64,000 nucleotides of DNA from positions 567,178 through 631,177 of the forward strand of contig VXAI01000164.1 of the NCBI GenBank assembly GCA_013399305.1, in the 5' to 3' direction. This DNA comes from Rostratula benghalensis. Taxonomy: Eukaryota; Chordata; Aves; Charadriiformes; Rostratulidae. Under the pieces are notes generated by a model. It did not search any database. It worked only from the letters and a program-made list of their open reading frames with translations, and had not been told where the DNA came from. The position numbers were made by a program, and so were the translations under genes. This document shows positions 1-15,000 of the stretch, piece after piece. Position 1 is the stretch's first letter; every line of letters begins with the position of its first letter.

Positions 1-3000
1 TAGACAGGTGACTTCCCTAGTCAGAGTTTGCACCTTCACTGGAAAGTCTTCAGTTTTCAGGTATAAATGTCACATAAACCCTGGCCTTAATTGGTAAGAT
101 GATCCCAGAAAAAGGCAATCCTAGAGACACTCCTTGCTGAGCCAAACAGACCATTCACCTCCAGCCCTTCCTCTGCCTTGTACCAGAGTGAAGGGAAGCA
201 AAATAGACAAACATGGAGGTTTCCCAAATCTGCTGTAACAGTGAGATGTGAAATGAGCCCTGGAGACAAATCTGAACCCTCACACTAAGGTACCTATGAT
301 GTTTCTGAGAGGCTTTTGCATATAGACAAAGTAGCAATGCACAGCTTAAAGAAACCACAGCAGTTCATGGCATGATATAATTCAGTAGAACACCTGGCAT
401 TTAGATGGACACCAAAACACATTTAATTACACATGATCATCAAATCACATACACTACCTCGTGCTTTCAGATCACACATTTTAGTGAATGAGTAAAACTG
501 AGCAGGGAACAAACCATTTTCGCTAGTAAACGACTTACCTGGATCTATGATCCAGTTACTTCAGGATGTCTACCATTTGAGAATCTGCTTGTTGCATCTC
601 AAAGTTACATTCTCTTGCAAGAGGAAGAAAAAGCTTGCATGCAAGAAAAAAACATGTATCTAGAAAACAAAGGCTTGAATTCAGATTGTGCATAAGTTGC
701 ATTTTCCCACCGTTCCTGACAGTATTTTGCTGTTGTAATTCTTTGACTCCACTTCTGAAATTGGTTTTTTTAATATGGAGTTTATAAAAAATGTCAAAGG
801 AAAGAGTTCCTACCCCCTTTTCTTTACTATTTAATTTTCAGCAAGGTACATAATAGTTCAGAGAAAGTGGTATCTAAGCAACAGGTTTGAAAGGGGCAAA
901 GTATTAAAAGATTGTTCAGTCAATTATCTTAGCCTGAACATGCTGTTAACTGGCATAATTGCCTTTGATGGAAAACACTTTTCTTATAGTTATATATAAT
1001 CACAGTATATCTAAAAGCTATATTAATAATGAAGAATATCATCTCCTGGAGTATTTCTCTCACATTCAGCGCACACTCACCTACATTTTCCCCTCTAGCT
1101 AAAGCATCATAACTCAGAGTAACAAAAAGCTGCCATCTTGAAACAATATATTATTTTGATTTTTAGTTAACTATAGCCAAGTGATATCTGTTCTGCATTC
1201 ATAACACACTTAATGTCTCAAAGTTATCTTATATTTATCTGTCTCATAGGACTAAACTTAATTTTCCACTGTTTTATTCCCTTGGCTCCATTGAACTAAT
1301 GTAGCTGAAATACTATACTGAGCGGGATACTATGCGGGCATTATTAAAGAAATAATGAATAACGGAACACCATACTACAGAATCTTTTTGATTAGAAGAA
1401 TATATGTTAACCATGGCCTAAGTGTTCCCCTGTGATCGCTGAGTCAAGGTTAGGTTGATGATTCATAGCCAGAAAGAATACAGTTTGACTTTCAGAGTTT
1501 CCATGGTTGGCAGATAGTAAAAAGAAATCTTTCTATGCCTGCAATGAATATATTTGATGGAAAGACAGCAGACAGCAAATGGATAATCTTAGAATGCTGT
1601 ATCTGCGGAACTGGGCAACAGTCCTGGAAATACTCATATTTAACAAGCACAATGCTGTTCACACATGTAAAATGGTGCATGTGCGTATGTACTTGGAGCA
1701 TTAGGCTTTGGTTCAAAAACCAGAACTGCACCTTATGACATGACAGTCTTTCAAAACTGTCACAGACAAGGCTATTACCCATACAGAAGTAAAAATGAAA
1801 AGACTTCTGCTACATTAAGATATCTGGCAGTGTAGAAGTAAGCTGCTAGAAGATGGGTTACCAGGCAGCAAGAGAGCATCAGCAAAGAGATGCTCCAACG
1901 CTCCCTAATCAACCTTCTTTCCCTAATGCAGAGCTCCTCTGGCAGAACCTGAGCCTTCACTTTGGCAAACCAACTCTTTGGGCACAGTTTGTGAAAACAC
2001 AGAAATGAAGAAGGGCATATGGAATCTGCCTGGTTCCAGTCAAACTTCTCATCTCAAACCTCTTCCCGTCTGCACTGCCCTGTGCCAGGGAAATCCTAGA
2101 TACAATGTGCTGGTGGGGAGACTCTTCTCCATTGCTCCCAGCCTGTCGACAAGCCCATACAGCTCAGGGCAGGAGCACACCACAGGGCCTTGGCAGCCCC
2201 TCCATCTCAAATTGGCCACTTGGCACTGAGTCAACCAATACACCTCCCTGGTGATTTCACCAATCCTTTGTGAAGGGAGCAGTTGAAATATCTGTCACAC
2301 CAGTATGTGAAGTATAAGAAATTAATTACACTTGGAGATGAAGAGAGAGAAATTAAATTATAGTGGACCAGCCTCACAGCTACCTCTCACTCTAGTTTGG
2401 ATCCAAGGTGATTTTTGTTTTCCAATTGGGTAGTTCAAGTTAGCCTAAGCTTCAGGACAATTCATACAGCTCCCAGAGCTGGGAATCAATTTGTGTAGCA
2501 AGCCTCTTCTTTTGGAACTGGTTTTCCAGAAAAGATTCATTAGTGTGGCATAAAGAATTTTCTTCAATTGTCCTTTATTACTTTAAATGGATCTTCCTAA
2601 TAAATTGAGTGTTAGGTTTGGCAGTTAAAGAGAAAAACAGCTTAAAATGCTCCCTGACGTAAAAATTCCGTTTGTGACAATTTTGATCATTACTATGTAA
2701 AGATGTTTTCAAAATGCAGATTCACACATAAAAGATTCAGCACAGCTTGCTACAACTTTGACCATAAACAAACCCATTCATGCAAAGGAAACATCTTTTC
2801 AGGCAGGAAAGGTAGATAGGGAAGAGTTGCATTACTTGTGTAACATATATTGAAACCAACCTCCCAAAACATATTGTTGCTCAAATATCCTTTATACAAA
2901 CACATCAATAAAAAGAAAGAAGACGTGTCATTGTCAGCACTTGATAGAGATGACAGACAGTGTTCAAAACAAAGCTGAGTATAACAATGGCTTTGCAGTA

Positions 3001-6000
3001 GGTGACTGCAAAATACAGATTACTACAAAAAGGGCTGAGGAGAGGGACCCATTGGTCAGAACTTGAGTAAATAAAACTATAGGGGAATTATAAGCTGACT
3101 GCACATGATATCAGAAGTTGTGAGAAAAAGGAAAGTGCATTTTACCAGACAACAGAGTCCTTTTTACAGTCATCAGCTAAGACACACTCTCAAATGAGAT
3201 GACATAAAGCATATTATAGTAGTATACTTGTGAGCTTATCCTGCTTGAAGCATACAGGACTACTGTACGTTCTGATGGGAGCTCAGGACACAAACAGGTC
3301 TCAGTAAATACCTTGTGAGTACAATCCAGACACTCTTGTTTTAGAGGTCAGTCTGAAAAACCGAGCTTCTTTACATTTACATTCAATCGCTGATACATTG
3401 CATCTTTTAAATACAGTTTTGCTGTTAAGTTTTGCATTGGTAACTTATTTCACATGTAATGCTTCTTTGTTGATTACAAAGTAATTTTAAACTAGAACTC
3501 CAGCTTTGATACTGTGTACCTTGTTGAACCTTAAATTTCATCATTTTTCATACAATTCTGAAAGCAGATACAAAACAACACACAAAGTCAATGTCTCAGA
3601 ACTAAACGTAAATGAAGGATAAAACTAACAGCTTTATCCTAAGCCAATAACCAATAAGCACTTGGCAGCTGCTGTTTGAGCGTGCCACCTACACACACAA
3701 AATTTGACAGCAAATGAAAGCCAAGTAATGTGCTTGTGTTTAACCTCGAGCCCTCCAAATTCACTGTTGGGACAGACATTTGGGAACAGATTTCAAAAAA
3801 GCCACTTGCTTTAGGTACCTAAATTGGATCTAACTTCTTTTGCAAAAATGCAGTACATTGCAATATTCAAGAAGCTCATCTGTGCTTGACTCGGCTGAAG
3901 TGGCACACCAAAGGTTTTGTACTAAGAGAAGGAGGTTATAGGAAAGGATTTAGTGTGCAGCTTGGTTGAAGAAGATGACAGTTCAAGTCTCTTCTACATC
4001 TTAGATATCCTATGTGATGGTGAACAAGTGCCTCACCCTTGAAAAAGAGAGTTCCTTAAAATAATAATACCACCTCATAACAATGTTGTAAAATAAAGAT
4101 ATGCAGTCTAACATGCAGCTGTCAAAACTAAGGCAGAGTCAATAGAAGTATTTTATATGGATTCACAAGCTGACCTTCCATAGTCATCCGTCCAACAGAT
4201 CCTCTGTTTAAGCCTACAAATTCCCTCTTCTTCCTTCTTGCTTTAGATGCCTGCAGTTGATAAAGCTTCTATGAGGTGCAAGATCTCACATCTTTCTATG
4301 TAGGCTTAGTGAGGTCTCGTAGGATACCTGGACTGTGAGAACAATCCAGTCTTATAGGATATGCCTGGAAGCCCAGACCAACCTGGCTCAAACCTCCCTA
4401 TGTACATGCTGACTTAAGTTCATTCTTGTGGCTCAGTGCAATACAAGGTAGTCACACAACTGCAAGGCTAAGTTAGTGAAGCAGTGCAATGGGAAATGGG
4501 AACCCTTAGGTTTATTAGCCACACATGGGGTTGTTTGGGCGCAGAAGAGTCAGAAGTCAGAAGAGCAAACATTCCAGAGCATGGGTCTCCAATGTACTGC
4601 TGACTAAGAGACCTTGCTCATTTGGATGCTAGTAACTGAACATTTTCTCCATCACCACCTTTGGCAAAGAATTAACGTTTTGCTTACAGTAATGGTTATT
4701 GCAGAAAGCCCTTTGTTTTCCATAAGCCTACAGTCTAATTGTACTTCATTTCCTCAATGCAGTGTTAAGTCTTCAGGCATATTTAAAGGCTGGAAAGAAT
4801 ATTAACTGCTTTGTATATATATTTTAGGAGTCATTTTGATGTCTTTGTATCTCAGATAGAGCTCAGATAGACTTTTTTCCTAGAAACAGCTCAGTTGTCA
4901 ACAAAAGTAAAACATAAGTATTAAATCCTTTAAAGCATTTAGATAAATTTGTGCAACCTAACAGGAGAGCTGAGTTGGGATTTTTTTGAGACATGGGATA
5001 TTAAAAACTGGGCTATGGTTTATAAACTAAAAATAACCCTTACTGAGAAAAGGTCACTGGATCTTCACAACCCATCTACAGGTCCAAAGTTAGAACCCAC
5101 TAATAAAATAATAAAAATATTCTTTGACACCCTCAAAGCAGTTAAAATTTAAAATTATCTCCTACATTCACATTAAAAAAATTCATCAGTTATCACTGAT
5201 TTCCTTCAAATGTGGATATTTCATTCATGTTTGTGAAATAAATAAGTCATATTTGAGCAGGGAAGAGATGTAAGAAAATTTTAAACAAAAGTCATAAAGG
5301 AAAAATCTGACAAGTTCAACACAAAACCCGTTTAACAGATTTTGTCCAGTTCTGGTAAAGCACAGCCTCTTTCTCTGCAGAGCTCTGAAGCTACAGATGA
5401 TCTTACAAGAAACTTAAGGGATCAAGCCCACATCAGTCCCCATAATGCAAATGTTCCTTTTCTGTTTCATGGCTTTTGCATTATTGAAGGATTACCTTCA
5501 GAAAGCAGACTCTGTCAGGATGAATGGATGCTAAATGGAATTTTAGCTAAATAAATGATATTGCAGCTACATAATGCAGCCAAGATGCAATGAAAAACAG
5601 CAGATCTTCACAATCCCCTGGAAAACACAGGTGTATGCGTGAGCACAGCTCTCTAGCAGCAACCTACAGGAACCATGAAGTACCAGCAGATGGTGCTATG
5701 ACGGAAAGCAGGTTTAAAATAAAAATCAGATTTTATAGACCTAAATTTGACAAGCAGCAGCTAGAAAATACCTTCAGTAAAGATATCACAGTAATATAAT
5801 AACATATTCCTTCCTTCCAAGCAGAATACAGCACAATAAACGGGTAATTTCCTGCCTAACTCATCTATTTTCAGGTGATGCTGCTTTCACTATAATAGTG
5901 CTGCTTCGTTTCAAGAGCCCAAGTGCCAGTTATCATACAGCAATCTACTTGTTCACCATCCATATATCTTCAAGGAATCATTCCTTCTTGATATTTCACA

Positions 6001-8904
6001 GATTTGCCTTGAAGGCAAGAACAGTTCAAGGCATTCATCTATGAAACCAAAGCCATTGTCAGTGTTGTCACAAATTATGAAAAATTTGGATACGTGATTC
6101 CAGTGAGTCCTCTTTTCATTTTCCTTGGCAGCATATTCAGTACTGACTGAATAAATCTTACGCTTGATTTTTTTTTTTTATATATATATTCTCTATTTAA
6201 CAGTTTCCAGAAGAGGACTCCTCCTCACAGCAGTGTTTCAGCATGTACAGGTGCAGACACACAGCTACAGAAGCATGGAGCACAGCCTAAAATGAGATTG
6301 CAACACAGGAAAGCAGGAGTGGGATCACTACCAGCAGAAATTGACAATACACCATATAAAACTGTTTAATTTCATTTATAGCAAGTAATAGAATTAGTGG
6401 TATAATAATCAAGTAAGTATAGCAGGAATTTTACAGGATCAGGGTTGCTATGATAAATGTCGATGGATTAAAATGTTGGGCACAGCTCTAGATGATTCCC
6501 TCACTTAATGAGAGCACTTCTACCTAATAATAATAATAATTTCTTTTCACTTCTGTCTTCACAAACCTCTACCTATGAAGCTGCATAAGCTGCTATATGA
6601 GTTTTTACCTTCTACTCTTACCTTGCACAGCAGAAATAACTAACTTTTAACTTTGTCCGTTAAACGTTTTTTTTCTGTTATCTCAGAGCAGAAGGGCTGT
6701 TCCAGTATCCTGAAAAACTTCCAGACTCTGCTTTTTCTGTGTTATTGTCTAAAGAAAAGTTTTTCTCTGGCTTTCTGGCACCAGGTAGAGGGGAACCAGG
6801 GCCAGGCACGCTACCTCTCACCTACCAGCCCTAGGTCCCGAAGCTCCCAAATACGCAGAGTGATCTGTTTCCTCACTCAGAATAGGGGAGGGATCATCGC
6901 CATAAGAGCTGCAGCTGGATGCATGACAGGGATACACCAGGGCCAGACGATATGCTTTGGTCAGCCCAGGCAAGACTTAATGCTCCAATGCAGAAAAAGA
7001 CAAAAAAACCTCTCACCTATATCTAAAATGTAGATATTTGGTGTATGTTTCTACATTTATTTATTTGGAGAAGTTTATTTCATAACGCGTTTCCTAAGCC
7101 AAGAGGCAAATTCCCCTAAAACATAAAATAAGGTATGCAGTATGTCCTTCTCTCTTTGACTTTGGAACCATGTCAGCCTTATTTAAATATTAAATATTTT
7201 TAAGCTAGTCTGTGTTTATTTGTGAGGAAACAGGCATCATCTTTCCCAAAGGGCTCATTTTTTTCCTGTCCATTTTGAGACACAGGTTAGACCAGCTTTC
7301 AGGGCTTACAGTACGAAGCTGCTCACCTGCACTAATGTTATTTCCCTCTGCACATTTTGATATCAGTGACCGCCATAGCTATTTTACATCAAGGTTTTTC
7401 TTCAGCGACTAGTTTCACAATGAGAAACTTCTTTAACTTCTCCTCTCACCCCAGCATTTAGCTTCAGGAAGGGAAAGGGCTGCCGTTGCAGGTAGCAGCT
7501 GAGAAGAGGGCACCATTCAGTGGGAGTGCTTTGAGCATGTAGCACACCTCAGATGGCAGCATGACTGATGCCTTCCGGGTCCCACCACCTGCATCCCACA
7601 CTGGGTCACAGAGTGGGAGAGAGGCCACGGCAGACGGATGGGATACAAGCAGGGAGGACAGGGAATAAGGCTGTGGCTGGACAGATGAGACAGCTGTGCA
7701 ATAGGAAGACCCACTTACTATGAATTAATAAGCAAGCCCAGTCGAGTTAATGTGCAAATGCATTCTCCAGTTGTGATCTGACCTCCCAGCTGCAGTACAA
7801 ACACCACACTCTGTCCATCGTTCATTCAACAGTGGGTCATATGCTGTCTGGAGAATGCTTCTAACTTGAGAAAGGATCTCCATTTTCACTCCCAAAGATT
7901 TGGGGGAAGTTCTAATGTGAGCCTGAACTCTGCTGCTTACCCCTGACTCCATACTATATCAAATCAAAGCACAAGCCCTAGATACTGCATGTACTTCAGG
8001 TAAGAACTAACTTTTTTCTTTTTTGTATAGGGACAGAAGAGTTTACTAGCACTGTTTCAGTTTCCTCTTAGTTCCTAATTCTCATTAAATACTTGTAATT
8101 TCTCTCTTCATTGATTTATGATCAATATCAGAGGAGCAGAGAGCAATCACATGCCTTACTCATTCCAGAAGAACACATTTATTCACTGTCTCAACAGAAC
8201 AATTAATGTGTTGGTTCAACACTCATTAGTTCCTACGATCTGTCCCTCATCATTAAACTTTCCTCTGATGCCCTGCTTGATTTTAGTGGGAGCTTAAATC
8301 AACAAAGGACTGTGAACTCTAAGACAGGTCTGTTTTTTCAAAAATACGATTTTTGACTCTTGCCTGTAAAATATTTGTAGCTGTTTCAAAGTGAAAGGTC
8401 CAACATTTTAATGAAGTTGTTGCCTCCTCGTAGAGCACTAGTTTCCCACCAATCTCATTAAGATTTGCATGCAAACTGAAAGTTTCTCTTACTAAATACA
8501 TTTGTCAATCCCAAATATTTCATTACCTCAATAAAGAGAATACACGATATATCATTTGACACTGTTCCTGTATTAATATTTCCATCACTTCCACTGCAGT
8601 TAATTTTCTATGGTTTTTTTCTCTTGGAATAGTGGCTAGAGACTATGGTGATCATGTTGTAATGTAGTATATGTTAGATATTATCTTAACTGGAACTGAT
8701 GCAATAAATTGACATTTGCTTTCTTCCTCAATTTCTTGGATTTGAGTGTTTGCTTGATTCATAGATCAGCCTAAGGGTTGCAATATGTACATTTCCCCCT
8801 CATTAATAATCTTTAATCTCTACAGCAGGAAAGTATTCTCTCATTCCACTAGAATGGAGCATCAGTCCTCCATGACATCATTGCTAACAGATTATACTAG
8901 TACA
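1..8904. other. AT-rich intergenic DNA, no gene seen
   Basis: No open frame here resembles a known protein, and none is longer than about 130 codons. I found no convincing exon flanked by matched splice sites. Only simple repeats stand out: a T run followed by alternating TA at about 6168-6189 and a TAA tract at 6525-6540. Short exons of a large flanking gene could still be hidden, because I could not run a homology search. Confidence 0.6.
6525..6540. repeat. (TAA)n microsatellite
   Basis: About five uninterrupted TAA units. A simple repeat in intergenic DNA with no visible role. Confidence 0.85.
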
Positions 8905-9002
8905 GCAGTGACCTGCTCTAGGTGTTCCTGCTCTGGCAAGGGGGATTGGACTAGATGATCTTTCAAGGTCCCTTCCAATCCCTGATAGTCTGTGATTCTG
9001 TA
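8905..9002 (+). mobile_element. CR1 LINE 3' tail fragment
   Basis: The stretch carries the conserved CR1 3' end: a GGACTAGATGATC core, then a CCCTTCCAATCCCTG-type segment, and it closes with the CR1-style TCTGTGATTCTG terminus. Only about 100 bases remain, the usual outcome of 5'-truncated LINE insertion. It encodes nothing. Element orientation is plus. Confidence 0.85.
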
Positions 9003-12000
9003 ACAGATCTCTCCAGCACAAAACCCTTTTCCTAGGCCATTAGACAGAATATGATGGGTTTAATTCCTCCTCTTACCACACCAAAAAGAAAAACCCTGAG
9101 ATGCAAGCAGCAGGCAGCGGATTTAGAAAGTTTGCTCAATAAAACAAGGGGAGCATCTTGCAGCTGTGGAACACATTTCAGCTAAGGGACTCAAAACATA
9201 AAATAAGTTTCACAAGAGCCTTGCTGAGATAGGGTTATGTGAGGTTTATTTAATTAAGGTTTAGTTGATAAATGAGAATAATATTTGGGTTTTGGAGAGG
9301 AAATCATGATAGTGACAAACAACTGCATTTCTCATTTATTAGGTGAATTTTGGGATGTTTCTGAAGCAGAATTTTATAATAAGCTGTGAAGACAGCAAGA
9401 TAAGCTTTTTCAAACCAGACAATGTCAAAAAGCCTGGAACCATATTATGTCAAACTATAATTGATTTCATATTGACTAGCAGTGTCACATGTTTATATCA
9501 AGGGACTGAAGAGCAAAACACCACAAAGGCAAAAAAGAGCAGTTGTGTGGAAAATAAGTGACAGAATTGTTGAACAAACTTTATTTGATATTGCATGAGA
9601 AGATGACTTGCCATTCAGACAGAAGATACATGCCAAAAAACCCAGTTAAACTAGGAAAACAATTAATACACTCAAGCTCACAGATGTTTTAATCAAGTGC
9701 AGCCTGGATGAACAAAACTGTAACTGTTTGCTATCCTGAGTAAAAGACATCAAAATAAATTTTCAGCATCAAATTTTGACATGAATATGGACTTTCTAAT
9801 AAGGAAAAAAATTCCAATAAAATTACCATAGGCATTTCTTTATAACTCAATTAGTTTGAAGAAGTGTATGGTTTTCCACAGATCACCAACCATCTATCTT
9901 TTTTAGGAGCTAAAAACCCCATTGCATTTACCACTAAAAACTTCAGCAGCATGTACATCTGGCAATACACAAATTCAAATAGCTCTGTTGCTACAGAATA
10001 CTACTAGATTACTAATAAAATTAATGTTGTTCTTCATGTTTATAAGCATACAAATAGATAAATGGATACCAGCTTATTTTTAAAAAATGTTTAGGGACAT
10101 TTGAAAACCTTTTTGACCATTTCAGGTAATGATAATGTGTCAAATCTTCATCTACACTTACTCTACATGGCAAGTCTGCTTTCACAACCCCTATGTAAAC
10201 GTGGAACACCTCCAAGAGGGAAAACTTACCTCGTAAATGCAAAACAGATAAATAAATAAATAACAACTCTCTCTTCTCTTGTCTCTCCAACATCTTTGTT
10301 AACCTGAGGAGAGCCTATGCCTACTAGAAATGAATAGGAAAATCCCCCTGGGAGCCCTCCTTTCCCTTCCAGCATAGCCTATGGCATGGGCAGCTCACAG
10401 CTCTGCATTGCAAAGCACTGTTCTAGTCCTTGGAGCACAGAGGAGCTGAAGGACATAGAGTATCATCTCTCTGACTCAGGCTGGCAAAAGAAACTGGGGC
10501 TTTCCAAAGTCTTTTGGAAAGTGGAAAGCCTTTGAGAGTGTAGGACGGAAGGGAAGATTGGGACCTATTGCATGGTGTAGGCAGAGTGCATCTGTCTTGG
10601 AAGCCTGAATAGTCCAGGGAGATTCCTGCTACAGCCACTTCAAATGGAAGTGTAAGTCTAGTGAGTTGCCCTGCAAGTAGATTGAAACAGTTTAGCTGAG
10701 GCTGCATAGTGGAGGAAGTAAGATTTTCCTGTTTGCTCCAGAAAAAGGACCCATGAAACTCAGCAGACTATAGTGGGGGTTAAAACTGCAGTAATGAAAG
10801 AGGGCAAGTTAAATATTGTGGATGGTGCCACCCTACAGGGAACACACAAGGCTGTGCTAGTGCTTTCGAGTCAGCCGAGGGCTCCCACTAGTGTTCCTCT
10901 TTATTTCAGTTCCATCACTTGAAAAAGGAATTAAAAATAAGGGGTTACTAAAGAGAAGAAAAAGTACAGTAAGAAAAAGCAGCTGTCATAATGGTTAGGC
11001 CCACTGATACTTTCATACTTGATCCATCGGTTTCAAATCTGATTCATGCTGTCAGTTCCTCAAAGCTTATGCAATCTGGAAATTTCTTGTTGAAAATAAT
11101 CAGATGCCATTGTCAGTACCTAATGAAGAAATGCAACAGTTTGTGAAAAACTGGCAGCTGTTAGCCAGCATCTTCAGAATTGGCACTCTGGAGAAGGATG
11201 GAGATGGAGGTGATCTGCCAACGCTCTCTGTGGCTCCATTCAGGGCCATCCCATCAGCGTGCTATGCCTGGTCCTTAAAATATGTGTTGTTGGGATACAG
11301 AAAGGATTTTAAGTCAAGGGGAACTCTGTCTGGCTAAGAACATTTAATGTGGGGGGTTCAAATTAAAGTTGCAAGTTGAAGATCCTTCTCTTAAAACAAA
11401 TGATGCAGTTTTGGATGTTGGATTCGGCAATAGCAGGTAACATTAGAAAATGAAGGTCTTGGGAGCAGCATGAAAGCTCATGCATCTAGCAGTAGCTATT
11501 TCCATAACTGGCTATTTAAGATGGTTTGTATTAAACAGTAGGCAATTTACACTGCTTAATAATAACAGGTACTTTTCACCATATATTTTTGTGTAACACT
11601 GAGGATTTCTAACGTTGGAGCCTTTCTAAATGTTCCAGCAAATCCACACTTTTGGAAATATATCTTCTAAGACACTGAAACACCTCCCTGCCTTGGATTT
11701 TCTTTCCTAGCAAACATGATGAGTGTGCTCTAATAAGAGCTACTAACTGGGAAACTATGAGCTTCTCAGGTTTTTGGTCTATGTGCACAAGAATCAGATA
11801 TCTAAACAGGATGGAACCACAGGAAGAAACAGAAATTTGGACATATAGACATGAGGCACAATTAACTTCTTTGTATTTTCATTGAAATCTGCATCTAGTC
11901 TGGCAATTGGCAGGCTCATATCCTGCCTCCCTTATTAAACAGAGGCTCTATATTTGTTCCCTGTGTATCACAAGTGGCTGGCATATCTTGGGAGGACACA

Positions 12001-15000
12001 CAGACTACTTTTGCTAGCACTCAGCAGAACACTGAGAAAACTGTAAAGTACAGTTCAATAAACAATAAATAAATTTATAAACAAACAAATAAATTAAAAC
12101 CCCAATAAACACAAAATAATAAATAAATTTTTCATTTAGAAAGCCTGGGGGGAAAAAACCAACCATGAGGTAACTCTACTGGACTATATATTCATATCTT
12201 TTGGCTTACCTAAGAAAAGCACGATCAAATGCACGTCTGAGAAAGAGAAAGCTACACAAATCCATATGAAAGACAAATATTTAGTGTGTAAGCATGCTGC
12301 AATGGCCTACCTAACATATGGTCAATTTTCTATTTATTTTTTTTTTATTAAACTTTTAATTCAGGTTTGTGCACATACAATTTTTAAGTATATGATAATG
12401 AGCAGACATATCAGGACAAATTACCTGTGGGAAAGCAGTTAGGCAAGAACTACACAAGAAGCCGTAACTTTGAAACCCCAATGTTATTTCTGACTATGGA
12501 ATGGAGTTTCACAAGCAAGTGTCAAGCCAACATTTATATCATTGAGGCTCCCTCATTCACTTTTCTAGCAGTGATAGCAGTTTTCAGTTAGATATTAAAA
12601 GAATGGAAACTATTTGAAGATAATTAAAAGTCGAGAAGACAGGAGTCTTCTGGGAAATCCACCAGCTCTGCCCAGGACAACCTTTGTACATGTCATAATC
12701 AGTGGCAAACCTTTAATTCCTTTCTACTGCAGGAGCTAGCACTGTGTAATATACAGCCTTTTGGCAAGCATAGTAACTACCCCAAGTTAGAAACCTTGTC
12801 TTAGCACATGCTGTCCTTCTACAAGAGGGCAGCTCCAACCAAGCAAACGGTTGTGGTCATGAACATGAGGAACAACCTAATGTCCACTGAGTGTCCAGGT
12901 AAAACTGCTGAATGATTTTCCGTCTCCCTAGTAGGCAAACTGCCTGACTTTCCGGACTGTTAATCGCCGCAAATGCCCTATGTGGGGTGCAGCCTTTATT
13001 GCCTTGAAAATTATTTTATCTTTTCAAAAAGTTTTCTGTCTCCTGAACCCCAAAGAAATGGTGATTTTTCTCAATCCATTTAGGCTCTGGGCCAATGCTG
13101 ATTTCAGTCGGTCAAACAGGAGCTTTTTTCTTACTTTTCTGGAAGATGTCTTAGGAAATAAGATGAAACGTTTAAGTAGATTTGTGGACATGTGTAGCAT
13201 GGCAGCCATTAACGAAAGCACAAACTTCCTTCTGCCTCCAGGCTTACCATACACTGAATTTTGCATAAACAAATAGTATTTTCTTTTATAATCTTCCCCA
13301 AATTTTGTTCATTTAAAGATACGTACTTCATCAACAGTGAGATACGCACCGGCATATTTAGCTTAAAAAAAAAATCTGAGAGAAAAAAGTAATTCCCTTG
13401 GATTTGATTTTTTAACAGGAGGAGGAGAAAAAGGTTAAGTTCAGTCATTCATGGAAGTGGACCTGTACAACATTGAAACTATGCTGTTTCATATGAACAG
13501 GTGCCACTGCTTCAAGGGGCTGGATGGCCTTGACACCGCTGCAAGAAATTAAAGCTATGAGTAACTGCCCATGGTCTGTGTATCTGGTTTTGATCACGCC
13601 ATGGCTACCAAAAAGAAATACCAAGTAGCGTGCACAGCTAAAGTGCTGCTGCTCTCAGGTATTTGTAAGAAAGTTCCCTTGTCTTTTGATAGATTAACTG
13701 AAAGGAGTGATGTTATTACTAAACCAAATCAATCTTACACTGCCTTCTATTTGTGACCAGACAGTGATACACTCAAATTTATTGATTATTTTAGGTAACT
13801 CTACAACTATGTGTATAATGCTTTGAAGTCTGGTGTCCATTATCATCTTTACCAGCAGCATTCATCCACTTGTGCAGAAAGCTAAAAGGAAAGGACAACT
13901 AAAGGGACTGAAGCCAAATATCTTCAAAAAAAAAGTAATATTTTGGGATTTTCAATATTCAACTAGCTGTATGTTTTAGCAATACATTCATCAATAATCT
14001 AGTGAGTGACAGAAATGCTATAATTAATATGCAATTTCTAAATTGTCTGTATATTTATAATAAGATGTGCCTTTTTTTTTTCCAAAACAAAGCATGCGTT
14101 CTTTCTTCTAAAAAGGGAATCAAGATTGATTAACCTTGAACTTTCAATCACCAGTTGTGCAATCATTTAAAGAAATTTTTCAAGTTAAAGAAGGAAAGGG
14201 TATTTTCTTGTGACCCAAAATATAATTTCTGTATTAGGTTTACACAGACCTTCTATTTACAGCACCAGAACAATGATGACTATCCCAGTGATCATTTCAA
14301 AACATTAATTATGAGGGGGGTTCTGTTTTGGGGTTTTTTTAGCAGAGATAAAAACATTAGCGTAGCAGATTTCATCCTACTGGAATAGGCTTGTTTTTCC
14401 AAATCATCTTGTCCTTCACAAGCACCTTAATGGTACAAAGCCAGAGGTGTCTACAATCAGCAGTTAAAATCCAGTGTCGAAGTGGAGCGAAGGGAGGAGG
14501 AAAAGCCTCTGCCTGCCCATGCCCATTCGCCCTGTCCCCAGGAGGGGGAAGCCGAGCTCCGCCAGTTGCAGAACTCAACTTGCAGTGAATTAGTGAGCTG
14601 CGGGTAGGATTTTTTTCTTCAACATCGGCTATACTTATTGCTCCTATGGACGGAGTTACAATGCTCTTGGTGGCTTGTCCCAGGGTACCCCACCGCGAAC
14701 AAGCATTCTTCTAGCCTCACTGACTAGAAGTTTAGGATCAGAGAGGAATTTTTCTTCTAAGCATATTTCCTCTTGAGCAATCAGAGAATCAAGCTGATGT
14801 GAACCACATTGTCTTTCTGGCTCTCCTCTCACCCACACAAACGTGCTGCTCAAAACTTTAATGAGGAGTCCTGACCCCCAGTGTCAGTTTAAATTAACCT
14901 AAAACGTAACTGCTCCTGTTATGTAGGGCCAACAGCCCGTCTGGAGGATCTGGCTACTTCCAGATAAAGCCATTTCAACAGCTGGAAATGAGGAGAATAA